The translations under genes were made by a program, and so were the position numbers. From Nematostella vectensis (Eukaryota > Cnidaria > Anthozoa > Actiniaria > Edwardsiidae): a stretch of DNA of 64,000 nt. The notes below the pieces were generated by a model that was not told the origin of the DNA, made no database searches, and saw only the letters and a list, made by a program, of their open reading frames with translations. Position 1 is the first letter of the stretch. Each line of letters begins with the position of its first letter. Shown piece after piece: positions 33,103 through 47,000 of this stretch. The stretch covers positions 11,717,070 through 11,781,069 of the forward strand of contig NC_064038.1 of assembly GCF_932526225.1 (NCBI RefSeq), read 5' to 3'.

Positions 33103-36100
33103 ATGAAGCTCTATCTATCCGTTTTTCTATTTATCTCGTGCCAATGTGTTGTAGAAGTTCTAAGTGGAGAAACCTTGCAAAAGCGGCGACTGTTGAGCAA
33201 AAAAGTAGTGAGAAAAGTATCGGTAAAAAGTATACGATCTTGCATTGACGAATGCCACCAAGAGCCTCGGTGCAATAGCCTAAACTTCAAGCTTGTTGGT
33301 GACGTGAATTGTGAGATGAACGAAGAGGATTCCTCGACAGTTGCACTGGTCCCTGATGATTATAACATTTACTACACCAACGACAAACAAAAAACGGTCA
33401 GTTTTACGCAATTTTTTTTGTCTTTATTTTATTTTGAAACTGGACGCTAGTCAGAACTGTTCTCGCACTGACGTTTTACAAAATAATTCTTGATCAAACT
33501 GTGGATTACAAATGCTGTTGTACAAAAGATGTGTTTTTTTTAAAACCCTTGAACTAGAGACTTTCCAAATTGTGAAATAAATCTGAAAAATTGGGTTTCG
33601 AGTAATTATTTATGCACATCTGTCAGATTTTTTTTTAAAAACATATTTCAATTGTTGAAAAGTTCTTATTGAAGCCAGTATTTACCGTCTTTTTAAATTT
33701 GATTTTGTTTTATTAGTCCCTGAAATGCCCATACCAGATTTGAAAAGATTTTTCTTGCTTTCGGTCGATAAGAAATAATATTCATTACACGAGGTTTTAT
33801 GCCTTGGGTCCGGGGCCTGGGGCTAATTGTTAGTTGTGTTACCCCCTGTGGGGACAGATTGTCACCCGAGCGTGACGTCACTACAGGGGCTAGAGTCACG
33901 CGACCCTTCCTTTCTAGCAAGCGCTCGAGTGCAATTCTAAAGTTTCATCGAGCTGATATCATCGGTCGATGTCTGTTGCAGAAGCCATCCACACCCCCTC
34001 CCCCTGAGGTTATCTACAGATCATGCGCAGAACTGAAAGCCGCCCGCCCATCGACACAGAGCGGAAATTACGCCATGCGCGTCAGAGGGTTTAAGAGAAC
34101 CATCTACTGTGACATGGAAACATCAGGTAAGCACAGGAAACCACGCCGCTAATACAAGGATATACTGTCATGTACTTACAGGAAACCCACGCAGCTACCC
34201 GAGGATATACTGTCATGTAAACACAGGGTTCCCACGTAACTAACACGTATCCCGACATATGCTTTATATTTTCAGGAGGAGGATGGTCACTCGTCGTGTC
34301 AATCAGCGCCTCGAGCAGGAACCATATTCTCCGTCATGCGCACAACTGCTTCAACAGCTCCTTGTGCGTGCCAAAGGAGTCGGGAACTCTCCCTGTTCGC
34401 AAGCATTCGGATGAAGACATTCGCGCCCTGGCTTTTTACGAAGGTGATAAGACAACTGATAACTCGAACGCCGCTAACTCGAAAGATGAGAACTCGAAAG
34501 CTCTTAACTCGAACCTTCAAGGAAATCAGATTAGCTCGAGTTATCAAGAGCTCGAATTATGAGATATCGAAAATGCATTTTTATGGCGCATCTCAAAATA
34601 CTTTCTCACTCATTCACTTTTCTATATAATTTTGATTGTCCAATAATCTTTTGATCTTTTTTGTAGGAACATTTCGATTGCAGGTCGCAGGTCGTCGAAT
34701 CAATTATTTCCGGGTAATATTCATATCCTGTTAACCATCAGAACTTTGCGCACGTGTAATGTCTTGCTCAAGCTATTCTTCTCCTATGCCATCACTGTTC
34801 TTTAAACGGCTCGAACGTGGGTCGGACCAGCTAAGACTTGTTTTCAAAGTTAAAAAAACTGGCTATCTGTTCTGGCACGAGGACGATGATTTATTAGTCC
34901 CGTTTCCTCATCAACACTATAGTAAAGGGAGGATGAAAAACAGACGCTGGGAACGCTGGCTCTTGCCCTATCTGCACATACACGTTTTTATCTCAAGATC
35001 AAAAGTCACTGATGAAGCTCTTAAGGACTTGCTAAAGAAAAAATAGAAGCCTTTGCTGATTATCTTTATTAGTTGTTTCATTTAGGAAACTATATTTAGC
35101 TCTTTGCTACCTTTCTACAGATAGTCGAAGGACCAGATGCATTTGATGCCGGATGCAATGGTGGAGAAAGGTACATACGCATAAATACTTTTGCCATCTT
35201 TCTTTTAACTCTGACTATTCTATGCTCTAGTTGCCCTAGGATTATCGTTTCGTTCTCCTACCCTTATGTGTGGGAGTCCAACTGTTTCGGTGTGGAAGCT
35301 GGGTATTCGATCAGTCGTGGCGGCTGTCACTATGGTGAGTGAATTCGTGGAAATACGGTTTATGCCATACACATAAAATGTATACACCTATTTTAAAAAG
35401 GGTTGTCAGTGCAAATGGCAAATGGATAATAGTAAATGGCAGTTCTAAAGCCCGAACGGTGCTACTGGGTACTATTCATTCGTAAAATTAAAGGTGTTAA
35501 ATAAAGTCTAGCAATGTCAGAGACATACATTGATGGTCTTTAATGGATAATTGTTTGATTTATCCATATTCTTCAGCATTTAGTAGAAATTTAATGAGAC
35601 CCATGGTTCCTTTCGGTCCTAGAACTGCCATTTGCCAATCACTATTTGCCGTTTCGCACTGACAACGTTTTTTGAAATAGGTATATAACTATATTTATAG
35701 ATATTGCCATTAAACTGTTTATTATAACAACATTTAGAGATATTGCCATTAAACTGTTTATTATTTCATTAACTTGCCGTTATTTTTTACTCTAAAAACG
35801 CCTTAAAACATACAAGAATAATTTGACTTATTTGGAAATGCTGTTTTTTTTTTTCTAACGCCCAAAGGCCGAAGAACATTGAGCTGAGGCTTGGGTACGA
35901 TATGATAATTAGATTCATTCTGTGTGCATCCGCTCTCTCCAGTCCTCTCCTCGTCCATTACTTCGGGAGCTTGTCAAATGATTTTACATAAAAAAAATAT
36001 TTTAAGTTATTTTATGCCATCGATTTCTATTTTGTTATAGTATTTGACACTCACGATGCAAATGAATGCAATGGTGTGGAATGGCGAGCAACTCATCATT

Positions 36101-36439
36101 CTAGTAAGTTTCACGGATCGCCTACCTTAGGGACAGACAATGTGATCTCTGAATGGGAGATAAAATGCTTATCTTGCCCATACTATTTTTCGCGGCTTTT
36201 TCTTGGTATCGCTGTAGTTTTTAAGCCAAGGATCGCTTCTTTCATTACTACAACCAGGTCTGTTGATCACGTGGTTTGTGGTACCCCCCCCCCCCTCCCC
36301 CTACTTACCAGACAACAACAATATACAATAAAACAAATCTTAGCAAATCTTTTATATTGCAGCTGATCGAATACTATACAGCTACTGCTACTATAATGGA
36401 ATCTACCCCGGCATCCAGGGATATATGTACGTGCGATAG
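33103..36439 (+). CDS. PAN + fibrinogen/intelectin-like secreted protein, paralogue B
   Basis: Eight coding exons: 33103-33396, 33982-34126, 34276-34443, 34667-34713, 35121-35170, 35231-35334, 36041-36103, 36363-36439. Lengths and phases match A exactly; 315 aa. The signal peptide and PAN module are nearly identical to A. The lectin-like half differs at scattered residues (FRLQVAGRRINYFR, CNGGE, GYSISRGGCHY, DTHDANECNGVEWRA) and ends IQGYMYVR. It is the most compact copy (3.3 kb), with intron 5 only 60 bp, so it is probably nearest the ancestral layout. The exon 1 donor is GTCAGT, weaker than GTAGGT in A and C, so splicing there may be less efficient. No disabling change seen. Function as for A: likely secreted glycan-binding or adhesion protein. 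Confidence 0.85.
34127..34265. repeat. 46-bp intronic minisatellite after exon 2 (paralogue B), short allele
   Basis: Two to three units with the same core as in A (AGGATATACTGTCATGTA...ACAGG...CCCACG). Confidence 0.8.
35381..35686. mobile_element. MITE, TATACACCTATTT family (copy 2)
   Basis: Left TATACACCTATTTTAAAAAG then GGTTGTCAGTGC. The right end read inverted is TATATACCTATTTCAAAAAA then CGTTGTCAGTGC. About 306 bp in intron 6 of paralogue B, absent from that intron in A and C. Confidence 0.8.
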
Positions 36440-36892
36440 CCGAGCATCTCACTAAGGCTAAGGGATGCTAGTAAAATGGATTAGAACGCGCACGCTTGTC
36501 GTACCGTAGATTAATTTTGATAATAATTTAATTTATTTCAAAATAAGGTCGGAAAATCCATGTATCATTACCCGTATCATTACTTCATCAGTGATAAATA
36601 AATTAGTCAACAATCTTAAATAGAAACATATCCACGCTTCAAAAGCTTGCATGATTTTCAGATACCAGAATTAATTAAGCCACGTTACCCACGAAGCACT
36701 GCGGGCTACGATGCATTGATTTCAAAGAGAAAAGTCTTGCTTAAAAAGGTGCATTAGTTTTGTGCTTGTTGTACTTTTAGTCCTTTGTATCTTCGTAGAG
36801 TAAATCGTTATCACAGTCATTTATAACCAAGATTGGGATAACTAACTGTTTCGAGAGTTTATTTTGGTAAATAAAGCATAAAACACTGTTTT
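36440..36892. other. 3' flank of paralogue B
   Basis: Shared 3' UTR-like block to about 36511, AATAAA near 36598, then no recognised feature. CACGAAGCACTGCGGG near 36690 recurs near 43030. Confidence 0.5.
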
Positions 36893-38434
36893 TTAACCCT
36901 AGTCAGACCGGGGGGGGGGGGGGGGGGGGCTTCTCATAATAATGTTTAAACTAGTAGGGCTAGAATATTGAAATTTGATCATATGAAGAAAACGTTGTCG
37001 TTTTAGGGGTCTGGTAACGAGCAATTTTAGTTGCTTTTCAGAGTCTTTCTCCATTGACTAAAGATGGTCAAAGTCACTGTTTTTCTCTTTTGGATACAAT
37101 TAATAAAGTTTGCGAAGCACCTGCGGTACGGCCGCCTTAAAAATGACAAGAATCATGCAGGTTTTGCAAATAAGGAATATATTAGTTTCCTTATATGGAA
37201 GTCACGCGTCTGGGAAAAACGACAAGTTTTGGTTAAATTTTCTTGATATGGACTTTTCCTAAAATCTATCTGGAAGCGTTTTATATCAAGTTTTGAAAAA
37301 ACACAATAAAAATTTACATCTCTATTTTTGGGGGGAGGGGGGTATTTTTTTGTACATTTTTGACCTTCTCGAAATAGTGCTTGTAGACATAGTAAAAAAA
37401 ACATTCAAATACACCTGAAATCATTAATAAAACATTCAAATCCACCTGAAATCATTAATACAACATTCAAATCCACCTGAAATCATCAATAAAACATTCA
37501 TATCCACCTGAAATCATTAATAAAACATTCATATCCACCTTAAATCATTAATAAAACATTTTAATCCACCTGAAATCATTAATAAATTATTCAAATCCAC
37601 CTTAAATCATTAATAAATTATTCAAATCCACCTGAAATCATTAATACAACATTCAAATCCACCTGAAATCATTAATAAAACATTCAAATCTACCTGATAT
37701 CATTAATAAAACATTCAAATCCACCTGAAATCATGAATAAAACATTCAAATCCACCTGAAATCATTAATAAAACATTCAAATCCACCTGAAATCATTAAT
37801 AAATTATTCAAATCCACCTGAAATCATTAATAAAACATTCAAATCCACCTGAAATCATTAATACAACTTGAAACGGAGATTAAATATTTTCAAAAAGCTT
37901 CAGATTTAGCCATCCAGTTTTTATTGATTAAAATAAATAACTTTCATTAAATCCAAGATGGCGGATCCAAGATGGCGTATGCAGATGTCACATAATTAGC
38001 TAAAAATCGCTGTTTTTTTAAACTAACATCTAAATTTGGCAAAATCATTTTTATGTTCCTCTATTTTAAATAAAAAGTAGAAACAAATATTTAAATTATT
38101 ACTTTAATTAAGAGTCCATTCGCAAACTTATGCTATATCATGTCAATCAATGACGTCACAGGTGTCATATATTGTTGTCATAGAAACAGTGTCACTAATA
38201 ATATATGTCTACTGCAAGATAATAAGATTATCGAAAAAAGACATACAGAAAAAATACATATCGAAAAAAACAGAAATATTGCCCTGAATATTGAACAGAT
38301 TATGACAACTTATTTGGATTTTGGATGTTCTATGCAAAGGTTTTGAAAGATAGGCTTTTTATACGACGTCATATTGTGTTGCTACTGCAACACAATATAT
38401 CATTTTGTTCCTCCTGCCCAGTCTGAATAGGGTT
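36893..38434. mobile_element. inverted-repeat element ~1.5 kb containing a minisatellite
   Basis: Left TTAACCCTAGTCAGACCGGG; right end read inverted TTAACCCTATTCAGACTGGG. It begins with a G tract, contains the 31-bp array and GATGGCGGATCCAAGATGGC, and has no transposase. It is inserted in the block downstream of B that is collinear with the A flank. Confidence 0.65.
37403..37866. repeat. 31-bp minisatellite, ~15 units
   Basis: Unit TAATAAAACATTCAAATCCA then CCTGAAATCAT, head to tail, few changes (AAATTATT for AAACATT in some units). Confidence 0.95.
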
Positions 38435-38479
38435 AAGTTGATATTACCTTTAAAATATATCATAAAACACTGCTTTTTA

Positions 38480-39540
38480 TGTTGATTACCTTGAAAATCC
38501 AAAACATTATGTGTTATTATGTTGAAAGAGAACAGTATCAATGGTGTGGCCGACAATGGCACTATAATTCATGTATAGAATTTGTTTTGAGTTTGTTTAT
38601 GGACCTATGCTATTGTTTGTAATTGATTAGATAAAAGATGAGTAATAAATAACCTGATTTGGGATAAGTTCCTCTCCCAAGCAGGTCAAACCATTGTGTT
38701 GTTTGTATGGTATCAACTATTAGAAAACTGCCTCGCTTTTCAGAGGGGATATATGCTAAGAGATCACGTGACTGAGGTGGTAGACTTGCGCGCGCTCAGC
38801 CTTTTAGCGGCAAAAACAACAACAAAAAGCCACTTATCTAGCGCTTACGAATCAAGCCAGATTTTTTAAAGAAAAGGTTTACTTTTATTTAAAGATTTTA
38901 TTTTTTCGTCGTTATCTGGCGTAATACATTGGCGATTTCTGTGTTTATTTTGGCTTGAATTTGCCACCCAAAAAGTCACGTGATCTTTTAGCGCCTTATT
39001 ACAAACTATGACGACTTTTCCCATTTTTCTTTCTTCTTTCTCAAATAAGGGCAAGTGTGGAAATTTAGGTTTTCTAAGATTATGCTGGACACCGTCCTGA
39101 AACAACGGCACAGACCCAGATTATCACAGGTTTCTCTCACCCCAGGCTCTTTTTTACCTTGTTGGGGACTAACAAGGGTGTATGCTTTTTCGCTATTAGT
39201 CTCGCTTTGCAATTAATCGTGACAAGAGTGTGTTATGGGTTACCTGTGTGGTTTGGTAATCGTGACCGTTGTAAAAGGACTGGGTTCTTTGTACTCGGAG
39301 CCACAAGAGTGACACGAATATAACAATTACAATAATCCAAAATTACCGTCACCCCTAGGGACGGTAATTTCAGTTAAATGGAGCCGGAGCCAGGCTCAAA
39401 TTATATCGTACGGATACAAGTATCACGCAACGATAGCACAGGTATTACTCAATATGTTTCACGTGAGATACCTTACCATACACGTTTTTAATTCTTATTG
39501 GTCGCTATAACTATATAAAATGCCACACCTAAGGTACTGT
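38480..39540. other. duplicated 3' flank (B copy) with a MITE inside
   Basis: Collinear with 28380-28960 downstream of A but interrupted by the MITE at 38755-38995. From 39200 to 39540 nothing is recognised apart from a palindrome near 39349-39367 (CCGTCACCCCTAGGGACGG). Confidence 0.6.
38755..38995. mobile_element. MITE with GCTAAnAGATCACGTGACT ends
   Basis: Left GCTAAGAGATCACGTGACT and right AGTCACGTGATCTTTTAGC are inverted copies; ~240 bp, non-coding. The A-side duplicate lacks it, which fixes it as an insertion after the duplication. Confidence 0.75.
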
Positions 39541-39566
39541 AAAGAAACATTTCAAAATCGGTTAAA

Positions 39567-42500
39567 TATGCCTAAACGTTAGCGTTTGTCTGGAGGAGAT
39601 GAGTTCTCTCGCCTCTCTACCGAGGGGCTTGGTCTGCGACTACAAGCCCTCAACCTGCCCTCTGGTGGAACACGGCAGCAACAAATAGATCGCCTCCGGC
39701 AATCCACTCGAGGCGGTGAGGAGGCTTCACCTTTAGCCCCGAGTAGCAAAAGGTTGCGCCAAGCGCCCACCAGTCATCCGACGGATCCGACAACCAGTCA
39801 TCCGACGGATCCGATCGGCTTTTCTGAAGCCCAGCTGTCTGTTATACGGAAAACTGTGTCCGACGCTCTCGCAAGTTAGCGACCACCACAACAGGACCCT
39901 CCACCACTAAAAGTCGTCGCAAGCGAAGGCACGGAAAGCTTTAGCACTCCTGGCTCGGCGTTCCCCTTGGGCCTCGATCGCCCACTGGACGAGGCACTAG
40001 AGTGCACTGGAAGAGGGCACTCGGGCCCCTTCCATCGCTCCGAAGACTGCCCTTCCGGTCAACACCGCCTCGCCACACACCGCTCACCGCGAATTCATCG
40101 TAACAATGTGTGCTTCGACTTTAACCGAGTCACCGGCTCTTCCTGTCAAGCCTGCATCTATCCCCACAAAAGTTTGCCAAAAAATCGCCGACTCCCATCC
40201 CGCTCACCAGTGTTACGCCGGAATCTCCGCATCCGCAGGCCAGCGCCAAGGCAACAGAAGCCAAGCTCCGGGTCGCCCAGCTGCACAGTAAAAGGAAGGC
40301 AACAATAAGTACACCGATTAAAATAGATCTTCTAGAACAGGAACTATCTTCTCTTCCATAGATCAGGAATTCGTAACTTCCCTACTTAATTCGTTACGTT
40401 TCGGTGCCCGCATTAGTTTTGATGGCACCCAAAAATTCCGTGTTTCACCTAATCTTATTTCAGCTCGGGAGCACCCTGAGATAATTTCAAAAAACATAGA
40501 AAAAGAGATCAACTTAGGCCGTATGGTAGGCTTGTTCTCCGCGCCCCCATTACCTAACTTTCAATGCCACCCAGTAGGGGTAGTGCCCAAAAAACTTTCC
40601 GGAGGGAGATAGCAATCCTTGATCGGCACTTCGCAATTCGCCTGCCGCGTTGTTGATCCGGGTAGAACTTTTCTTAAGCGCATCATAGATCTCACGCGTC
40701 GGGTAAATCACCGATTTCATCACGTCAAATTGAGCAACGGTTTTTCCAGGATTTAGCAATTTGGCAGCATTTCACGGAGAACTGGAACGGCAAAGCTTCC
40801 TTCCTCCAAGAAGCAATCCGTACCAGCCCGGATATGGAAATCTACTCCGACGCAAGCTGTAGTATCGGTTTCGGCGGTTACTTCTCTGGGCGCTGGTTCC
40901 AAGAACGATGGTCGCCTCACCTCGCCATATCCAAAAAGACATACAGGCATTAGTATCGAATGGCAATAATTATTTCCCATAGTAGTAGCCTGCTCCCTAT
41001 GGCGCTCCGAGTTCTCGGGCAAGCGAATTCAGTTCTGGTGTGACAATAAATCGTCGTTCACATTGTCAACACAGGTCACTCAAAAGCGCCCAGGATTATA
41101 TCACTTATGCGTCACTTAGTAGGCGTTATTTTGTTGTGCTTTGTCGCTTCGTACCAGGTCATTTCAACGGAATTTCTGATGCACTTTCGGTTTCAGATGG
41201 CACGATTCAAAGAGCTCGCACCGGCCGCGGACCAGACCCCTTGTGTCATCCCGCCTTCGCTAATGACCCTCGAGCTAATGACGGGCGAGGTGAAACACAA
41301 TACTGATAAGGCCCTGGCTATCAACACCAAGCGCACTTATCACTCAGGCGAGAAACAGTTCATTAACTCCGCCTCATGAATAGGCTTTTTGACAGCCACG
41401 GGGACATTCTCCGAGCTAGTGAGAGTACTCTTATCTATTTTGTTACCTTTCTCGCGCGTAGAGTAAAGCACGGTACTATTCGCACATACTTGGCGGCCGT
41501 TCGCAACATGCACATCGAAAACGGATTCCAGGACCCTATACAGGGTCGCCTAATTTCAAACAAGGTTTTGCGGGGCATTTTACGGGGGCAGGGTCAGCAC
41601 AAAACAGCTCGTCAACCCGTAACTCCACAGCTCTTAAAAGCCATTCGTCCGGTTTTGCTTAGCTGGCTAAGCGCGCATGATTTCCACATGATTTAGGCGG
41701 CATTCACACTTGCCTTTTTCGTTTTTTTACGTTGTAGTGAGTTTTTTGCCCGGGCGTACGCAACTTTGACATAGTTTATAACTTATCTCCAGTCGACATA
41801 AATTTCCACCCTACCCCTACAGCACCGCTTTACATGAAAGTCGCCATTAAGGCATCCAAAACCGACCCTTACATGTAAGGCTCCGTTTTGACAATCGCAC
41901 GCTCCAGTTGCCAGGCCCGTACCTAGGGGTGGGGGGGGGTGCAGGGGTGCGAACGCACCCCCCCCACCCCCACACACACACACAACGGCCAAAGGCCCAC
42001 TTTCGGTTCTCAATAGAGCGTGCTATTATTTGTAGACAAAACTCACTCTGGTATGTAGCCAAATCCGACATAAAACCTCCACTAGAAATACTGCAAAAGG
42101 CACGGTTAGATTTTTATCAGAACTCCCTCCCCCTCCCCCCACGGAAATATTAGGTCCATGTTTTTTTATTTCGCACCCCCCCCCCCCCCCCCCCCCCAAA
42201 GAAAAATCCTGGGTACGGGCCTGTGTCTGCGATGCAAGAGTTCGTTCGCATCTGTGAGTACACAACGGGACCACTTTTTCGGTTTCTTCCCGGTAAATAC
42301 GTAACTCGTTCATTGGTCTCTAGCATTCTCAGAGACGCAGCACGCGCTTGCGGCTTTCCTCATAGCAGCTTAAAGGGACACTCATTAAGAATCGGGACGG
42401 CAAGCTACGCTGCCGCTGCAGGCCTGCCCGACTGGCTTATCAAAGTGCTAGGTCGTTGGTCCTCTGATTGCTACCAGCTATACGTACGTACACCACAAAA

Positions 42501-42592
42501 CATTTTATTAACTGCTGCACCAAATGACTCTGACTTAAGCATTGTTGTTATTGCGCTTGGGCGGATGCATTCTGCATCTTGTGGCGGTTAGT
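39567..42592 (+). mobile_element. DIRS-type tyrosine-recombinase retroelement, broken
   Basis: Fragments in DIRS order: gag-like ORF (39567-40310; MPKR, stop, then LQALNLPSGGTRQQQIDRLR, with a Cys/His stretch near 40100-40230), a reverse-transcriptase start (FQCHPVGVVPKKLSGG, 40559) joined directly to a post-RT linker (DPGRTFLKRIIDLTRRV, 40654) so most RT is deleted, an RNase-H-like piece (FWCDNKSS, ~41030), and a tyrosine recombinase (41208-42592). The recombinase shows MNRLFDSHGDILRASEST and later HSLRIGTASYAA, LGRWSSDCYQLY, i.e. the H-x-x-R...Tyr residues of the family. Multiple stops and frameshifts, plus a nested insertion at 41912-42223. Not functional. Confidence 0.8.
41912..42223. mobile_element. 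small inverted-repeat insertion in the DIRS recombinase
   Basis: CAGGCCCGTACCTAGG at the left, CCTGGGTACGGGCCTG at the right, a 16-bp inverted match, with G, C and CA tracts inside. It splits the recombinase reading frame. No clear target duplication. Confidence 0.75.
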
Positions 42593-44097
42593 TCTGTCTG
42601 ACGACTTCCCCAAGCGGGGTTTGTTTGCTATAAGGTTCGCTTGTGCGTTTGTGGACCAGCCAATACTCTCGTCCGATCCTTCACGCGGAGCGTAGGGGAG
42701 ATGAGTGAGGCCTAAAGGTCATATGCTTACACTACAGTTGCTACGTCACGCGCTAGTTGTCACGTCACGCTAACTCGCTTTCGATCGGTCTGTCTCCCCC
42801 CATATTCTGCCATAATCGTGCCTAGTGTATTCACTGCGTTGCAAAGCGGGCATTTCCTTTTCGCGCGTAAAGCGACATTAACTGTTGAAAACCATCGGAG
42901 ACCGTTACGTAATCGACCGGAAGTAAGCTGGTGACAATAACGATTTTCTACACGAGGCTACACACCACGAGTAACAATAAAAGTACAAAAGTGATACACA
43001 TTTTTAGTTAATTAAGTTGGCTTATTGGCTAATTTCAACCACGAAGCACTGCGGGTTACAATACATACATGGATTCTCGTAGTGCGACCTTATTTATAAT
43101 AGATGTATAAATTATATACTTAAAGTAACGCTCCGTGTAAGAACCAGGCAAAGTCCCATTGGAATGCGGCAAAAAGCTTTATTATTGTTTTCACACTTAG
43201 GATCTTTTTTATACCAAACATACATGCAGGACATATAGAAGACAGTAAAATTCTGAAGATATTGCGTGAAACATGTTCTTTGCTGTATACCTTATAGGTG
43301 ATTTTCTGTGGTGAACCAATCAGAAGAAGCCAGAACAATAGCTTGTAATTGTCTATATAAGGTTATAAGGTTCCCCACATAAAATTTACCTGCAAAGCTG
43401 GATCAGACATTAATTAACCCTATAACCAAAATATTTAAAAAATATTATGAATCATGTTGTGTTATCTATATATTATGCTATAATGTTTTGTCTTGGCCAA
43501 TCAAATTTCTAGAATAACCAAAGGCATTTTTGACATGCCAGCGTGCATTTGCCATTTGCCGTTGCCTAGTTCTAACACGGAGCATTACATAATAGATTCA
43601 GCTTTTTTATACTAATGTTTCAGGCATATAGTGGTATGTGTAGAAGTCTGAGGCAAAGACACGTATTCAGCCATCCAGCGCGTCAAAGCCCACAGGCAAA
43701 AGTAGGATTAGAGGGGACGCCCCGTAAAATATGAACGCCCGTAAGGTTACTGGAGTCCCTTTAGCCCGCGGGACGCCGAAAAACCCAAAGTATCGTGGAA
43801 AAAATGTCGATACGCGCGTCAGATTTAATCGAATATGCTCATGATATATGTAATTGGAAAAGCTTAATAATGGGGAATACGACAATCTTATTTTTTTGCT
43901 ATGTTTGATGAAATGAAATGAAAAAAATGTTTTTCGATAGAAGGCACCCCGTAATCTTAAGATACAGTGAAGTAATTACTTAGCTAATGTTCTTTATACA
44001 TTTTTTTTCTTTTCTAATAAATTCTATCTAATGTAAGACCTGCGTGCACGTTCTATTCTATTTCACTAGTATTCCTTTGTCCTTGTGAATTGCTCGG
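42593..44097. other. spacer between the DIRS element and paralogue C
   Basis: No gene. The segment adjoining 44097 is the 3' UTR of C (minus-strand AATAGAACGTGCACGC matches the A and B flanks). CATTTGCCATTTGCCG near 43548 recalls the TATACACC MITE family interior. Confidence 0.5.
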
Positions 44098-47000
44098 CTA
44101 TCGCACGTACATATATCCCTGGATGTTGGGAAAGAACCCATTAGAGCCGCAGAGGTTGTATAGAAGTCGATCAGCTGCAATATAAAAGTTTTGCCAACTT
44201 TTAGTCTACAAAGTGTAATTTACAAGAAAATATGTCGCCTCTATAAAGCAAACACTCTCGAGACAAAGATGAGTGATCGCTTTATGGAGATCACAATAAA
44301 GCTTATTAGTTTTTCACATTAATTTAAGTCAAAACCAACATCAAAATGTTCTGTGTTTACACATAGGATACAGTGGAATATGGAAGTGGTTACTGTTTCC
44401 ACTTTATAAAAGTAAAAGTAAAAGTACAGGTTAAAAGTATAAAAGTAAAAGTAAAACTATAGGTTAAAAGTATAAAAATAAAAGTAAAAGTATAGGTTAA
44501 AAGTATAAAAGTAAAAGTAAAAGTATAGGTTAAAAGTATAAAAGTAAAAGCATAGGTTAAAAGTTGTATCATTTGTATCATTGTATCATTTTCCACTAGG
44601 AAAGTAAGCGGAGGCAGGCGGTGGGGTAAGTTGAGGGGGGGGGGGGGGGGGGGGGGGCACAAATCAACACGAGTTCGACAAAAAAAAAATAAATAAATGT
44701 TAGCTTTAACGGATCACCAAAACAGTCAGATCTGGTGGTTGGTAGTACTAAAAGTCTCTAGGAAAGAAAGAAAAAAAAAAACAAGAAGAGATCCTTGGCT
44801 TGAAAATTACAGCAATATACATCAAGAGTAAACATGCTAGCCGCGATGATAATATGAGAAATAGCACGTTATCTCCCTCCCAGATCGTCTCCAGGTGATC
44901 CGTGATACTCACTATGGTAACGACTAGCAATCCATGGCACACCATTGCACTCCCCAGAATCGTGACTGTCAAACACTAAAAAAAACAGAAATCGATAACA
45001 TAAAATAACTAAAACATGAGTACTATACCTTCAGCTCATCACACTTCGGCCTTCGCACGTTCGAAAAAACATCTCAAAAATAACCAAATTAGTCAAATTG
45101 TTCTTTAAGGTTAGATAATATAATTTTTGCATTCGGGTCATTGTATTAGTTGTGGTGGTGACAATTAACAGTTCCTCTCGTTTTTAGCACACGTAAACTC
45201 TGTGCCATTCATTTACGTGTCACAACTGTGTTTTTTGTTGACGCCAATAATGACTTTAAAATTTTTCCAATTCTGTATCTGTCACAGCTTAAGTTCGATC
45301 ATAAGCAAGAAAACATCAAAGAGTATCACCTTCTTAGTTAGTGTCACCGAGCAAATACCGATAAACACAAAGCCAGCAATTGAATAAAGCTCGAATTGTT
45401 TCCTTAGCTTTGCGTAGCCTGCACAATAGGCGCTAGTTGCGTGAAAGACGGAAAAGCCGAGCTAAGTTGCGCGAAAAAAAGGCGATAGCGTGCAGATTTC
45501 GTCGGAGCCGACCCTATCCCACTATTTTCGGCCGAGCGCGTGGCTTTTCCCGGGAGCTTTTCTGGAGCGCTGAGCCTGTTTTGTAGGATTGTTGTTGATT
45601 TAGTGCGTATCTGCGAATGTATTCCTTGTCTTCTTCTGACGCCTGGTGCTTTCAAGGGCTCTCTCATTGGTTAGCGGTCTAATTGCCGCCTCAAATAATG
45701 CGAAATACCTTCCCTCGTCATAAATTAATTGCAACTAGGAAACACTTGGTGCATGTGTGGTTGAAAACGAGTAAAAATAGCAATGTTATATACGTTATAC
45801 ATATAAATGCTGTTATGTACTTTTATATATGTATGTATGCAGCATGAATACTATTTCTCCACGAATCCACTCACCAAAATAACAGTCGTCACGATAGACC
45901 GAGAACCCATCTTCCACACCGAAACAGTTAGACTCCCACGCATAAGGGTAGGAGAACGAGACGATAATCCTAGGGCACCTGAAGTATAAAATAGACAGGG
46001 TTGTGTGGCAAAAGTTTTTGCATACTGTGACGAAAAATGCGCTGCGTGATTGAGGTATATAATAGAACGAACCTTAATCCATTGTTGCATCCCGCATCAA
46101 ATGCATCTGGTCCTTCGACTATCTGCAGAAATGTGAAAAATGAATCTTCAAATACTATGCTATTTAAAAATGATTCCAATGACCGCACCCTCAGCCATTC
46201 CTGCTACGCGCCTGTTGTTATTATTTATCATTTATAATACAACGGATTATTCGCAATAAAACTTCAAACTAACAATCAAGTCGGATACATTATTGACGAT
46301 ATTTGATTGATAATAATTTTGGTTACTCGCTTGAGTAAATGCAAAAGGGATGCTTTGCGTGATTCGGCAAGATGGCGGCGTGATTGGCCTTCTTTTTAAA
46401 GAAAAGAAATATAATTATTTCAAGTTCTGATGGTTTGAAGGAAAGTAGATATTACCCGGTAATAGTTGATTCGGCGACCTGCGGCCTCTAGGCGAAATGT
46501 TCCTACAAAAAAGATCAAAAAGATTATTGGGCAATCAAAATGATATAGAAAAGCGAATAAGTAAGTATTTTTGATACGCCATAAAATCTCATAATTCGAG
46601 TTCTTGATGATTCGAGCTAATCTGATTTCCTTGAATGCTCGAGTTCTCATCTTTGAGTTATTGGTGTTCGAGTTATCAGTTGTCTTATCACCTTCGTAAA
46701 AAGCCAGGGCGCGAATGTCTTCATCCGAATGCTTGCGAACAGGGAGAGTTCCCGACTCCTTTGGCACGCACAAGGAGCTGTTGAAGCAGTTGTGCGCATG
46801 ACGGAGAATATGGTTCCTGCTCGAGGCGCTGATTGACACGACGAGTGACCATCCCCCTCCTGAAAACATACATCGAGGGACGTGTTAGCGGGTTGCCTGT
46901 GTTTACATGACAGCATATCCTCGAGTTAGTTGCGCGTTTGCCCTGTGTTTACATGGCAGTATATCCTCGTGTTATTTGCGCGTTTTCCCTGTTTTTACAT

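Noticed and set aside
44390..44662. Phe/Thr-rich minus ORF
   Set aside because: Generated by the AAAAGTAAAAGT repeats and a G tract in intron 7 of paralogue C.
45404..45667. 87-codon minus ORF in a GC-rich block
   Set aside because: Inside an intron of paralogue C; open because of base composition, no domain seen.
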